Source: Asterionellopsis glacialis (lineage: Eukaryota > Bacillariophyta > Plagiogrammaphyceae > Rhaphoneidales > Asterionellopsidaceae). Taken from it: DNA of 25,165 nt. Made by a program: the position numbers and the translations under genes. Numbering within the stretch: position 1 is the first letter of the stretch; each line of letters begins with the position of its first letter. Shown piece by piece: positions 9,093 to 18,662 of this stretch. The stretch is taken from the NCBI GenBank assembly GCA_014885115.2, contig WKLE02001294.1, positions 1 to 25,165 of the forward strand, given 5' to 3'. Under the pieces are notes generated by a model. It was not told where the DNA came from and searched no databases. It saw only the letters and a program-made list of their open reading frames with translations.

Positions 9093-10136
9093 TTAATTAT
9101 ATAATTTTTTGTTGTCAATATCCTTCTTTACCTGTTCCAGATAGAAATCGAGTCCTTCCTGGCTCCATCCTCCTACAACCCTTGACTTCTGTATTGTAAA
9201 ATGCAGCCCTTTGTTGTCCTTTGGGTGCCACTTCAATCCACCTCCCTCCTCCTGGTCCTCAATAATATCATTGTGTAACACTGCCTGTATGTATGCCAAT
9301 TTCTTTGATGTCAACATTTGTGCTAATGTTTTTCCATTTGTCTCTTTTAAATGCACATTCCAATCAAACTTTTTGGACAACTGTTTCAGATTACTAGCAA
9401 TTTTGTAATTTTGTGAACTGTCATGTTCTTTCTCCAAACAGAAACTTGCTAAAAAAGGTAAACATCTTGCTGTTGCTGTTTCATCTTTACATCCATCCTT
9501 TGAAAATTTATACAAGGCATCTATCTTTCCTCTCTTCTTGTCCATACCTTGCTATGGGAATTGAAAAAAATGCTCTGTTGTAGCAATTATCCTTCCTGTC
9601 ATACTGTTTCTTACCATATTGAGAGCAGTCAATGCAGTTTTCCCCAGCTGAAATACCTTTATGTCCTCGTTCCAAAGTTTCTTCAATGACCACATCTCTT
9701 TGTCTTCCCAGTCATTAACCATAAATTTCTTAATTACATCCTTGACAAAAGCACATGTATGAAGAACTTTGGCCTGCAACATAGAATCTGTTTGCAATTT
9801 TCAAACTATAGTTGTCAGATACATAACTCATTTACCTTGCTTAAAATATTCTCCTCCAATTTCTTTTGTTTTTTGTTCCATCATTTGTGACATTGCTGTT
9901 ACCTTATCAATAGTTTCTCCTACTTTCATATTGCATTTAATTCTATGTAATTCATCCTCTATTTTTGTTTTTCTTTCCAATACCAAACATAGGTATCTCC
10001 AGTAGTTTGCTCTGCTAACTTCATTTTCTAAACTTACTGTACTATACATTTTGGCTGCCTTGTCTAAATCTACACTACTGATATTTTTTTTGGATGACGA
10101 CTTGTCGTGTTTAATCACAGTATCCCCAGTTTTCAT
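9093..10136 (-). CDS. Unknown spliced gene with GGWSxEGL motif
   Basis: Three open segments lie in one frame: 10136-9836, 9787-9615 (or on to 9555) and 9551-9093. The first gap holds two in-frame TGA codons and fits a 48 nt intron, 9835 (GTAAAT) to 9788 (CAAACAG). The second is ambiguous: a 63 nt intron, 9614 (GTAAGA) to 9552 (CCATAG), keeps the frame, but it would remove RNSMTGRI, which resembles RNDVNNAI in the 23309-24965 locus; a simple CAG-to-TAG nonsense change at 9552-9554 is the alternative. With both introns the product is 310 residues. Features: charged helical N-terminus (SVDLDKAAKMYSTVSLENEV), CAFVKDVIKKFMVNDWEDKEMW, and near the C-terminus VVGGWSQEGLDFYLEQVKKD. The family is not one I can name; I believe it recurs in diatom genomes, probably linked to transposons. 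Upstream in frame the sequence HQGVQVTKLI suggests a possible longer N-terminus. Confidence 0.5.
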
Positions 10137-10284
10137 TATCAGTTTTGTTACTTGTACTCCTTGGTGCCATGTCCTTTTCCTTTATATCTTTTGGATTTCA
10201 TTGGTAACTTAATTGTTTTTGGTGAACCTTGTCTGTTTGACAACGACAAATTCCATTTTTGTGGTGACAGTTGTGGTGAATGTC

Positions 10285-10970
10285 TGATGTTTGTCAATGA
10301 CAAACAACCATCTTTTAGCATGGGTGAAAGACAGTCATCCAGATTGGACAAGACTCAATGATCTTCAAGCAAAACTACTGGAATTAATTTCAAGAAACTC
10401 AGAAAACTATGTAAGTTGCGAACTTGACCTACGTCCTCCTTGCAGGACATGCACTGGAAAAGGACTGAATGCATTATTTATCTGGGCCATCGGCATCACC
10501 TGCAGCCTAAGCAACGTTCAAGGTTACACGCAGGCAATACTGAAGGGTTTATCTAATTCCAAGCAAGTGCCAGATAGCTTAAAACATGTCCAAATCATTC
10601 CATTCAATCCAATTCCAGGTATTGTCTTGAACACGGAACTCATTAAACTTGGCAGAGACCATGACAACCTAATGACTCAGCTCAGAAAAAAGTCAATCAT
10701 TGGCTTTGCAGATATCACAAAACCCCGTCCCATCAAGGAAATGGAAGAATATGCTGAAACGCGAGCAATGTACACATTGCATGAATACCTTTTATCTCAA
10801 ACAACACCTAGTTCACAGAAACTATTTCATTCTGTTGAAAGTCAAGGGAAAAACGGCTATCTGGCAATATACAAGGAGTATTTCATCAGAGAGGAAATCC
10901 TGGTCACTCCTGAATAGATTTTATGTGACCCTGGAAACCAAATTTATGTCAGAAATTCCAACAAAAAAAA
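10285..10970 (+). pseudogene. Truncated, frameshifted copy of the left-edge ORF
   Basis: The translation from about 10291 (NNHLLAWVKDSHPDWTRL) to 10914 aligns with the ORF at 1-1355 along its N-terminal half, including the identical blocks FIWAIGITCSLSNVQGY, SLKHVQIIPFNPIPGIV and NLMTQLRKKSIIGF, and the weaker KPRPIKEMEEYAETRAMYTL and VESQGKNGYLAIYKE. The reading frame ends at TAG 10915-10917. The match then continues in another frame (LNRFYVTLETKFMSEI against VDDLFITLKAKMEDKF) to about 10970 and is lost. The first ~100 codons of the long ORF are missing. It lies between two minus-strand relics (9093-10136 and 11053-11975), so it looks like an insertion that split them. Confidence 0.8.
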
Positions 10971-11052
10971 GTGTCCCTTCAAGTCATCAGTCACATAAAT
11001 TTTGTGGTACAGCCAAAAAATTAACGCCAGCCCGTCATTTTTTTTACATGAC

Positions 11053-11975
11053 TCACTTATCAGCTTTCAGCATATCCAGAAACTTTTGCCTATCTCTTTC
11101 TAGTTCATTTATTTTTCTGTTACCAAGTCCGTAGAGCATCTGGATCTCTCAATAGATCAATTTTGGGGTTAAAGGTTTCCTTGAATTCATCTAGATTTCT
11201 AAACATCGGTTTTCTAACCACACCAAATTTTGACCTGTCATTCCTGTAAACTTCCCATTAAGCATCAAAATATCTTTGTGCAATAATTGGAAAAAGATCC
11301 TCAAAAGAATATTCCTTGTCCAATTTATCCTTCTTTACTGCATCCATTTCAGCCTTCTCAGCTTTTGTGCACTCTTTTTTGATGGATTTATCAGTAATAT
11401 TATATTGTGGAGCTTTTTCAGCATTCCTTTCCATTCTAATTTCCTTGTCAACTTGATATTGAGCTCTCAAGGCTTCCAACTCTTGAACTGTCAATCAGGC
11501 TGGTGCTTTATGAGGTTTAACAATTCTCTCTCCAGTATTCAATAGTTCCTTGACTTCATTTACAATAATGTTTGGTTTATAGTCATCTAAATATTTTTTG
11601 ACAGACATGACATTTTCTTCTTGGGGTTGTTTGGGATTTTTGTATATCTGTTGGAATGTGCATTTTCTCTTCTTGATTTTCACTCTCATTCATCAATGTT
11701 TCTTCTTCTATCTTCTTCAACTTTTCTACTTTCATCTTTAATCTTCTTTGTTCTGACCATCGCCATGGTATTTTTTGTTTTTTTATTTAACTCAATACCA
11801 TCACCTAATGTTTTGTTGTACTCCTTTCATAACCCTTCACTCTCTTTCTCCTCCTCTTTGTTATCATTAGTTTCAGGTTCTTCTACTGTAGGAATAGAAA
11901 GTATAGTATGTAGTTTTCCTTTGAATGGTCTTAAAAAATAATCACACTTTGGTGTACCAACTTGAGATTTCTCTA
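11053..11975 (-). pseudogene. Lys/Glu-rich unknown gene, decayed
   Basis: Read right to left: KSQVGTPKCDYFLRPFKGKL near 11970-11910, an acidic/basic linker (EEPETNDNKEEEKESEG, RTKKIKDESRKVEKLKKIEE), then after a frameshift near 11600 SVKKYLDDYKPNIIVNEVKE, LNTGERIVKPHK, LTVQELEALRAQYQVDKEIR, EYSFEDLFPIIAQRYFDA, VYRNDRSKFGVVRKPMF and, after another frameshift, NELERDRQKFLDMLKADK ending at TGA 11053-11055. In-frame stops lie near 11830, at 11495-11497 (TGA, fits CGA) and about 11258. The composition suggests a partly coiled-coil protein. I cannot name a family. It diverges head-to-head from the PHD/C48 relic that starts just to the right, and may belong to the same element as the 9093-10136 gene, with the repeat copy at 10285-10970 inserted between. 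Confidence 0.5.
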
Positions 11976-11997
11976 AAGTTTGGTTTCCCTAAAAATT

Positions 11998-14155
11998 CAG
12001 GATTCGTCTTCTGGAAGAAAGAACCAGGCTTACAAAAATGCTGATAAATTGAGAGTGAGGTTAAATGAGTTCTTCTCTGAATGCTTTGATGATTCTGAAA
12101 CAAACACAGAGAGCATCAATGCTGTGATGATTTCCTCTACCATACTTTGTATTCATGAAGGTATTACTCCTGGTAACTGGAATGATGTTCATATAATTAG
12201 TGCATGTTTATTTTCTTCTAGGAGAAAAAATATATATTTGAATTTCATTGCAACATCAAGTCAAGCATTGGAACTATATGTTTTGTCAAGAAGTTCTTGG
12301 TCTAGTTTGTTTAACAAAAAAAGGGGGTACAGAGAGTTTGAAGAATAATGGTTTGTGCCAGTGAATGCTGTCCTTACTTCAAACATTCTGCACCAAGTAT
12401 AACATCACTGGTAAAGCGCCTTTGTCTTATGAAGGTGTTCTTTTGCCAATGTTTGCCCAAACAAGTATTGACTCTCACATAGCAATCCAGTTTTATATCA
12501 GAAATGGATTCAAGAAAAGATATCAAGATAAATATGAGCAACATGAGTTATACAATAATGAAGGACAACCCAAAGAGCCAAATGCCATCATCAATAGTAA
12601 TGTTCTCAAACATTTACCAGATGATTTGACTAGGTGTGGTGCAGCCTTAGAAGATATTGATAATGAACAGTACATATCAGAACATGTTCAAAAGATTCTT
12701 CAAGAACCACAAGAAATAAAGTCAGATAACAGACTAGTTTCAGCAGTTGGCAAAAAGCGGCATGCCATGCTTTACCTTACAACAAAGGGACAGAAAGATT
12801 CTCCCATGGTTCTTTTTGTATTAGATGACTGACTAGACAAATATTTTGATGTGAATGATGAAGAATTTACCTATGGCTTTGAAGATGGTATAATGAAGAC
12901 ATGTTATTCAAATCCAATTACCAGGCATAATGAGCCAATTAATTTAGCACCAGAACCAGAAGCAGCAACTGCACAGGCAGATAGTGATGCTGATGGTGCT
13001 GTTTCCGCCATAGTTGATGATGAAGAGGAAGAGTATGTAATGGAATCAGAAGATAGTCCTTCAATGCCACCTGCCAAGCATACATGATTACAACTAACTC
13101 CACAGAAAAGATAAAAAGGTGAATGATGCTGATAGTGCTGTTTCTGCTATAGTTGATGACCAGGATTAGGAGTACGTAGTTGAACCTGCATCAGATGATG
13201 AAAAAAAAACAATTAAAAAAAAATAAAAAAAGATACTAAAAAACAACCCCTGACATCAAGAACAAAATCTGGTAAAAAAGATACTTGTGGTTCCTGTTTG
13301 AAGACCAAGGAGAGTGTAAGCAAAGACCTCTTATGTTTGTATTGTAGACAACCCCAACATGGTGCTTGTTGCAGAAAACTGATATCTCAGGACAAAGTAG
13401 TAGCTTGATGGGCATATAGTAAAATTTTTGGTCCTTGCTTGGTTGTTTGCACAAAATGTGATGAAAACCAAGAAAATGTGGTGGATATCCCAAGGAATTT
13501 CCAGTGGTATGTTTTCAGTACAAGAATTAGAATTTTATCTGCAACAATGATGTATGCAAATGTATCGAATGCAAAAATCCAGTTCATCCACAATGTGCCA
13601 AATGGATATTTGATGACAGAGAAAATACAAGCAGTACCTGTTTACCACTGTGTTGGTCTTGTTGTTATGGAAAAGGATCTTAGTCAAAAAGATGAGAAGT
13701 ATTTTTAGAAAAGTAACAGCTCGTTATGACTCTAGAAGAAAAGGGACTGGTGTTGAAGTAAATAATAGATTTAAGAAAATGCATGCTGTAGAAAAATTCT
13801 TGACTTTGTCAGTTGAGACAGAGGAAACTTTTAAGCATATTTCAAGACTTGTCCCCTTAACTTAATAGATTTGTTGATATTCAAAAAGAGTATTGTCATC
13901 AAGGACAAGACATGCATGATGCAAGGTTTGACAAATTATTAGCATCACCAACTGTCAGTCATTATGCACCAACTCTCTTCACAAGTGATGGGCTGTTTCT
14001 ACATAGAGATACTTGGTTGAATGATGCCATAGTTCAATTTTATACCTCTGTGCTCAATTCAATAACTAAAGAAACCAAGAGATACCTTTTCTAAGCTCCT
14101 ATCACATCTCATGGTTGGGATGATGATGAAGTTGGATTTTTTTTGACAAATATTA
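11998..14155 (+). pseudogene. Two PHD-like zinc fingers plus start of a Ulp1/C48 protease domain, decayed
   Basis: A broken reading frame on the plus strand. 11998-12348: SSGRKNQAYKNADKLRVRLN, IHEGITPGNWNDVHIISACL. 12365-13087, one frame with a TGA at 12830: YNITGKAPLSYEGVLLPMFA, DLTRCGAALEDIDNEQYISE, then a Glu/Asp-rich segment. 13270-13460: Cys-x2-Cys (CGSC), Cys-x2-Cys (CLYC), His-x2-Cys (HGAC) and Cys-x2-Cys (CTKC), the C4HC3 order of a PHD finger. 13540-13680: a second set with CIEC, HPQC and CWSC. 13912-14094: a stretch with DTWLNDAIVQFY, which matches the WLND..I..Y motif that opens Ulp1/C48 (adenain-type) cysteine protease domains. The catalytic His, Asp and Cys would lie further on and are absent: the sequence meets a copia LTR at about 14169. 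Breaks include TGA at 12830 and 13406 and several frameshifts. PHD plus Ulp1 pairs occur in some eukaryotic transposons; that this is one is inference. Confidence 0.6.
12986..13200 (+). repeat. Tandem duplication in the acidic segment
   Basis: The stretch beginning GATGCTGATGGTGCTGTT at 12986 recurs as GATGCTGATAGTGCTGTT at 13125, 139 bases on, and both encode DAD.AVSAIVDD followed by an acidic tail (EEEEYV, QD*EYVVEP). The second copy has a TAG in frame. It is an internal duplication within the PHD/C48 relic. Confidence 0.6.
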
Positions 14156-14280
14156 TATTACTGCTCTGTTGAGTTGGGCCTTGCTTTACCAGATCCTTTA
14201 ACATCTTGAGAGACTCCTATAATCTACTGTGTATATTCTAGAAGTGAGGTTATTGCTACACTAGTTGTCAGTCTGGCCAT

Positions 14281-14300
14281 CCTCCCTCACCCCCCCCCAT
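14281..14300 (-). other. Polypurine tract of the copia element
   Basis: On the minus strand this is ATGGGGGGGGGTGAGGGAGG, nearly all purines with nine G in a row, directly before a TGGCC that would start the 3' LTR. Polypurine tracts prime plus-strand DNA synthesis in LTR retrotransposons. The position right after the end of the Pol frame supports the call. Confidence 0.6.
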
Positions 14301-14301
14301 G

Positions 14302-15400
14302 CTACCTACTGTGTGGTTCCCAGTTAAGCTGCTGCTGCTGTAAGCCACAAACAAGTGGATAACAGAGAAGTGATAGTCTCTGTAAGTGAAGGAAGGTCAG
14401 TTGTGTATTCTTCCTGCTGTAGTGATGTATGCTTTTTCGAAAATTTACTGAACTGTGGAGAATATCTAGGGATTCATCTTCCATCAGCACATCTGTCTGT
14501 TCATAGGATTTAATCCTTCCAAGTGCTTTTGTAAATAAGTTGCTGCAGTTATGTTTTATTGCAATAGGCTCCATAATAAGAAGATCATGTTCTGTCCAAT
14601 CCTGTAGAGCAAAATGTTTAAAATCCATATGTCTTGTCCTTTTAGTTGGTCATGCTGCGTTGGCCATGTGAAGTGCACCACAATTATCCTCATAGAGAAC
14701 CCTAGGAAGATCTTGTGGATATTCAAGTTCATTGAGTATGAAGCATATGTACAGTATTTGTTTGCCAGCCTCACAGGCAGCAGTAAATTCCGCTTCCGTT
14801 GATGATAATGCTATTGTCACTTGGTATTTTGTCTTGTAGCATATAACTCCGCCTCCTAACATGATAGCAATACCAGTAACAAATTTGCGATGTTTCCAGT
14901 CAGAACCCCAATCTGAATCAACGTATCTATGGATAATTTGTGGTTGTTTTGTTTGTGGTATATCGTGCATAATCTCTGTCTGGGACAAACATGGTTTGGG
15001 TTCAATATATGGTAGTTCGGGTACTGGTTTCTTGCGCCGGAAATAAATACCTCGTGTCTTTGTAAGGGCAAGATATTTCATGAGGTGTCTCAAGGCCTGA
15101 TATTGGATCTTGGATGGGTTATTGGAGTATTGGCCCAATTTAATCACCGCCAGTGAGATATCCGGTCGTGCTACGGTCATGGCGTATATTGCCTCTCCGA
15201 TAACTTGTGGATAATTGAAGAATTCTTCGCAAAGTTGTAATTGTTCTGTCAGACTCAGTTTGTCAGCAATTTCCAGTTGTGCCAAATAGGTAGAGTCATC
15301 TCTCATCGGGATCGGATTATGTTGGTGCATGGTTTCATGCCAACCATGGTGATTGAGTACCTTGTCAAGAAATGTCTTGCATGACACCTTAATGAAGTCC
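14302..15400 (-). pseudogene. Copia RNase H and C-terminal Pol
   Basis: From the right: LSLTEQLQLCEEFFNYPQVIGEAIY and TVARPDISLAVIKLGQYSNNP (end of RT), QALRHLMKYLALTKTRGIYF, then RNase H: HRYVDSDWGSDWKHRK (first catalytic Asp), TIALSSTEAEFTAACEAGKQ (Glu) and VLYEDNCGALHMANAA (Asp). A TGA at 14650-14652 breaks the frame, which resumes as PTKRTRHMDFKHFALQDW, KHNCSNLFTKALGRI, the typical copia tail. The three acidic motifs are visible, so the fold could have been functional before the stop arose. The same domain, from a different copia lineage, is at 2423-3074. Confidence 0.88.
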
Positions 15401-16618
15401 TGAGCTTGTTGTATGTTGATGCCATTGGGGACACTTAAGTACGTACCAATCTTGGCAATAAGAGCTCTTGCGATGGATGGCTCTTTACAAGCTACTGCAA
15501 AATCGTCTACCTGATGTGGGAAGAGAACTTTATGTCCCTGTCTGGTGGCAGCATAAATATTCTTTCATGTGTTGTGTTTTTGAAACCTTCCTTGTGGAGC
15601 ATTTTGGTGATAAAGCGTTTCCAGAGTCTCAGTGATTTGGGGTGGCCTTGTAGTGCATGTTGTACTGGCAATACATACCCATTAGGAATGGGAGGTCTAC
15701 CTTGTTTTTCAGTCCACCATTGATTGAATGCTGCATCCACCTTCATATAAAATGTTTGTTGTGGTGGTGGCGCTTCTGCAAATGCATTGCCTGCATCTAC
15801 TCCAATAACAGTCATGGCATTAATAGCTGAAAGTTCCCAGAAAATTCATGCCGCCAGTTGTTCAATGCATGATGAATATGTATGAGCTAATGTCACTGTC
15901 TTGCCATATCTGGGTCCTCCATTGCATGTAACTCTGGCTTTGTGTGTGATGCCATCTTTAAACAGGTACATCCATACAAATGGAAGGACTGTAATATTCT
16001 GACCAGATGGTTTAGGACAGGGTGCACCAAACCTTTCTTGTTTCTCGTACGCATCAAGTTATTTCCACTCTGCTTCTAACCATGTCCTCCAATCATCTTG
16101 CTTTTTCAATTTTCGTCTCGTAAATTTCATTGAGGTAAATTCCACTGCAATTGCCTGATGTCGTATAGTTGCTTCATCCAATGGTGGTGCTTTGGTTTTA
16201 CCCACAACAAATCATTATCCTTGTCCTGATGAATTACATGAAGGTGATGTGCTAACATGTGAAGTTGGTCAAAGTGCAATTGAGGGATCCCTTCGTTTGT
16301 CATTGGTTCTGGTATCTCTGGGTGTGCTATGGTAATAGTGCAGGCTTTGGATCCAGCACTACGGAGTTCTTGTACTTTAAGATGGACATCCCTGACCGTA
16401 GCCATGTATTCTCCATTGATTGCTCTTTATGTTGCCATGGCAATATCTGCTGCGCCAGTTTTTAATCCCAGCTGCAGGTGTACCTGATTTACAGTTCTTG
16501 ATAACCGGTTTTGCTGTAGGTGTTTGGTATTGTAGGTCGAAACCAAGGGATGAGTGTGTAGCATGGATGTTGAGGGTTTCATGGCTTGATGGTCAATAAA
16601 TGTCATTAGACATTTCAA
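15401..16618 (-). pseudogene. Copia linker and reverse transcriptase, broken
   Basis: 16618-16127 encodes the linker between integrase and RT (RDVHLKVQELRSAGSKACTI, HPEIPEPMTNEGIPQLHFDQ, NDLLWVKPK). RT follows from about 16135 in another frame: MKFTRRKLKKQDDWRTWLEA, AYEKQERFGAPCPKPSGQN, GITHKARVTCNGGPRYGKTV, then IGVDAGNAFAEAPPPQQTFY (first catalytic Asp), NGYVLPVQHALQGHPKSLRL, and, after a one-base frameshift near 15512, QVDDFAVACKEPSIARALIA, the [YQ]VDD catalytic motif. Stops: TAA 16059-16061 where Gln is expected (WKQLDAY) and TGA 15846-15848 where Arg is expected (AARIFW). Both fit single C-to-T changes. Confidence 0.87.
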
Positions 16619-16621
16619 TGT

Positions 16622-17890
16622 TTAGACTATCATGGCGACAAGATATGATGTCTTTGTGAGACATCTCATATACGGTGTGGGTACACGGTATAGTAGGATC
16701 TTCCACTGGATCATTTGGATATGAAATTTCAATGGATGGGTGGTAGCCTCAATCTTAGCAGCTGCTGCTGTGGTGGATGTATCTTCAAAAGTATGGTCTT
16801 GGAACTCTTGTTGCATTATTTGCTGAGATTGACCATATTGGGTTCTATGAGGTTCGTCTGCTGCCAAAGTAATAAGCTTATCAAACTGTTTGGGTCTGTG
16901 GGCCTTTGGTGACGCATGATGGAATTTGTCCTGATCAGCATGACTGGCAGTCTTAACTCGGTTTGTATTGTGATCCCAATACACAATATTCTTATTAGTT
17001 GCTGTGAATTGCAAAATTCTCCCAGAGAAGGTATGGTCTGTGAGTTTTGTTGGACGACTCCCCGTTTTCTTACTAGTAACATACGACCCAACTACCTTAA
17101 GGTGAGACAGATCCGGTTGTTGGCCCGTCCATGCTTCATAGGGAGTTTTGTTAATCTTAACATGGTAACTGCGGTTGTAAAGGTAAACTGCATGAATAAG
17201 GCAGTCTGACCAAAACTCTGCACCCATTTCTGTGGAGAACATCATACATCTCACCATGTCAGCAAGAGTGTGATGAGGATGTTCACCACGTCCATTTTGA
17301 TCCGATGAATCTGAACCCATGGGTTCCACCAGGTATCCATATTTCATCATAAGGTCTTTAAATTCCTGACTATTCGCCAACTTACGGTACGGATGTAACA
17401 TTACATGTTATCAGGGTGGGGGTACATATTCATAAATGTAGTGAGTGTGTCAATGGGTGGCTTTTTAGATGTCATCAGAAACACCCAAGCTACTCTAGTG
17501 AATGCGTCTACAATCAGCAGGTAAGAGTTGAAGCCATCATGGCTTGTAATGATAGGTTTGTAGTCATGATTGGAAGGCACGTTACCATAATGTATTTTTC
17601 GTTTGTTAGGTTGCAGCATTGCTGCTCCATGCATGAAAGCAAAATCCATGTGAAATTGTTCCCCTGGATGTGTTGCCTGTTTTTCTTCCATTTTGCCTCT
17701 ATCTTACTTTGTCATTTTGCCTCATGTACAGCCATCACATTAGAATAAAGGGTGGAGGTCCTTGATGCGAGGGATACCTTTAACATGTTTGGCAGTCTGT
17801 TTAAGTTTGTTGATGCCAGAGTGTGCTAAATGCATGTGCCACAATTCCGTATCCAATTGTATGGCTGTGGGTTTAGGTTTGGAAGGTTTT
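16622..17890 (-). pseudogene. Copia GAG-pre-integrase and integrase core, broken
   Basis: From 17890: ELWHMHLAHSGINKLKQTAKH and GIPRIKDLHPLF with CDGC, the HHCC zinc-binding GAG-pre-integrase segment. It is interrupted by stops at 17740-17742 (TAA), 17722-17724 (TGA) and 17704-17706 (TAA). The core follows: GEQFHMDFAFM (first catalytic Asp), GFNSYLLIVDAFTRVAWVFL, then a frameshift at about 17400. The second frame has KLANSQEFKDLMMKYGYLVE, SDSSDQNGRGEHPHHTLADM (catalytic Glu), AEFWSDCLIHAVYLYNRSYH and TPYEAWTGQQPDLSHLKVVG. The second catalytic Asp, expected in RTD.GGELANS, is lost with bases deleted near 17385-17395. The frame ends at 16622. Confidence 0.88.
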
Positions 17891-17970
17891 GATCTGGGTG
17901 CTTAAGGGGTAGGTGTAGAATCACCCAACCATGTCCGTAGGGGAAATTGTAATGGTCCTGCTGGTGGATC

Positions 17971-18243
17971 TTACTTCTTATTAGGGGAGTATGTCCAGGA
18001 TAACTCAGGTTTTGGTGGTTTCCTTGGTTTCAAGGGTTTCTTAGGTTTGGGAATTTCAACCCAATCTGGTGGTATATCATCGTTAGATTCATCTTCTAAA
18101 ACCGTCTCCACAACAAGAAGGTCATGTTCCAACTCCTCCAGTGCAACCTGTGGAGTTTTTCTAGGATTAGGTGAACCAACTTGTGACATCTGGTCCGTAG
18201 ACTCCACGTAGACCCAAAATTCATATGTTTGAATTATACACAT
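17971..18243 (-). pseudogene. Pro/Lys-rich segment upstream of the copia integrase
   Basis: A 90-codon frame with VGSPNPRKTPQVALEELEHD, ETVLEDESNDDIPPDWVEIP and a Lys-Pro repeat stretch (PKPKKPLKPRKPPKPE), ending at TAA 17971-17973. Beyond the stop the sense continues (GPLQFPLRTWLGD, then the LWH zinc segment). No domain is recognised; its position fits the spacer between protease and GAG-pre-integrase of a copia polyprotein. The upstream side stops abruptly at an AT-rich insertion that holds a long hairpin. Confidence 0.5.
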
Positions 18244-18662
18244 ATTAATTGATAAATACTTTTATATACTTTGAAAAATTTTATATATGTATTTATACAT
18301 GTATACATTATATTCTGGCATGGCCGACTTGTATCGGAATTGAATGCAATGACGGCCTGGCCAGTGCATTTTTGGGCATTGCAGGCTCCCTCAACAGACA
18401 AAAATTGGCTGTTGCACCCAGATCTCGTCCAATCAATCTTGCAAAATATTGCTGTTTGGGGTACCGATTTCTTGACAACCAGCCATTTTTACCTAACAAC
18501 CACCAGTGGCGTTCCATGCAGAAGCTCCTTGTGCATGGAACCCCACTAGTGGTTGTTAGTTGAAAATGGCTGGTTGTCAAGAAATTGGTACTGTAAAATG
18601 GTACGTCTGTCCTTCCTCACAAAAAAATAACACGTAAAATTACTAGCTTTGATTAATTTGAT
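18244..18662. other. Non-coding insertion with a long hairpin inside the copia 5' part
   Basis: This stretch opens with ~65 bases of AT-rich DNA and contains the 59 bp inverted repeat at 18462-18590. Short frames on both strands here translate the same hairpin and are not genes. It separates the copia-like frames at 17971-18243 and 18663-19391, so it may be a non-autonomous (MITE or foldback) insertion. I see no clear terminal repeats or target-site duplication. Confidence 0.5.
18462..18590. repeat. 59 bp near-perfect inverted repeat (hairpin)
   Basis: Left arm 18462-18520, loop of 11 bases 18521-18531 (GAAGCTCCTTG), right arm 18532-18590. Counting by eye, 54 of 59 positions pair. It would form a very stable stem in RNA or single-stranded DNA. 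It could be a foldback element end, a MITE, or a source of small RNA. Confidence 0.9.

Larger units (their letters stand above)
14169..18243 (-). mobile_element. Decayed Ty1/copia element, minus strand
   Basis: Reading right to left, the order is GAG-pre-integrase, integrase, linker, reverse transcriptase, RNase H, polypurine tract: the Ty1/copia order (integrase before RT). The linker and RT wording (EIPEPMTNEGIPQ, DAGNAFAEAPPPQQ) is what I associate with diatom copia elements. Frameshifts and stops break every domain, so it cannot be active. At the 3' end a polypurine tract (14300 to 14281) is followed by TGGCCAGACTG at 14279, a plausible LTR start; a TG...CA stretch of about 110 bases ends near 14169, where the C48 relic begins. 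No matching 5' LTR is found on the right, where a hairpin element and then a gypsy relic follow, so the 5' end seems lost. Sequence at 18663-19391 may be the 5' part of the same element. Confidence 0.75.

Noticed and set aside
10148..10351. 67-residue minus-strand frame as a first exon of the 9093-10136 gene
   Set aside because: Its N-terminal third is antisense to the repeat copy that starts at about 10285, and its frame does not join without an indel.
18308..18580. Overlapping 90-104 residue frames on both strands
   Set aside because: They arise because the 59 bp inverted repeat reads alike on both strands; no protein family is seen.
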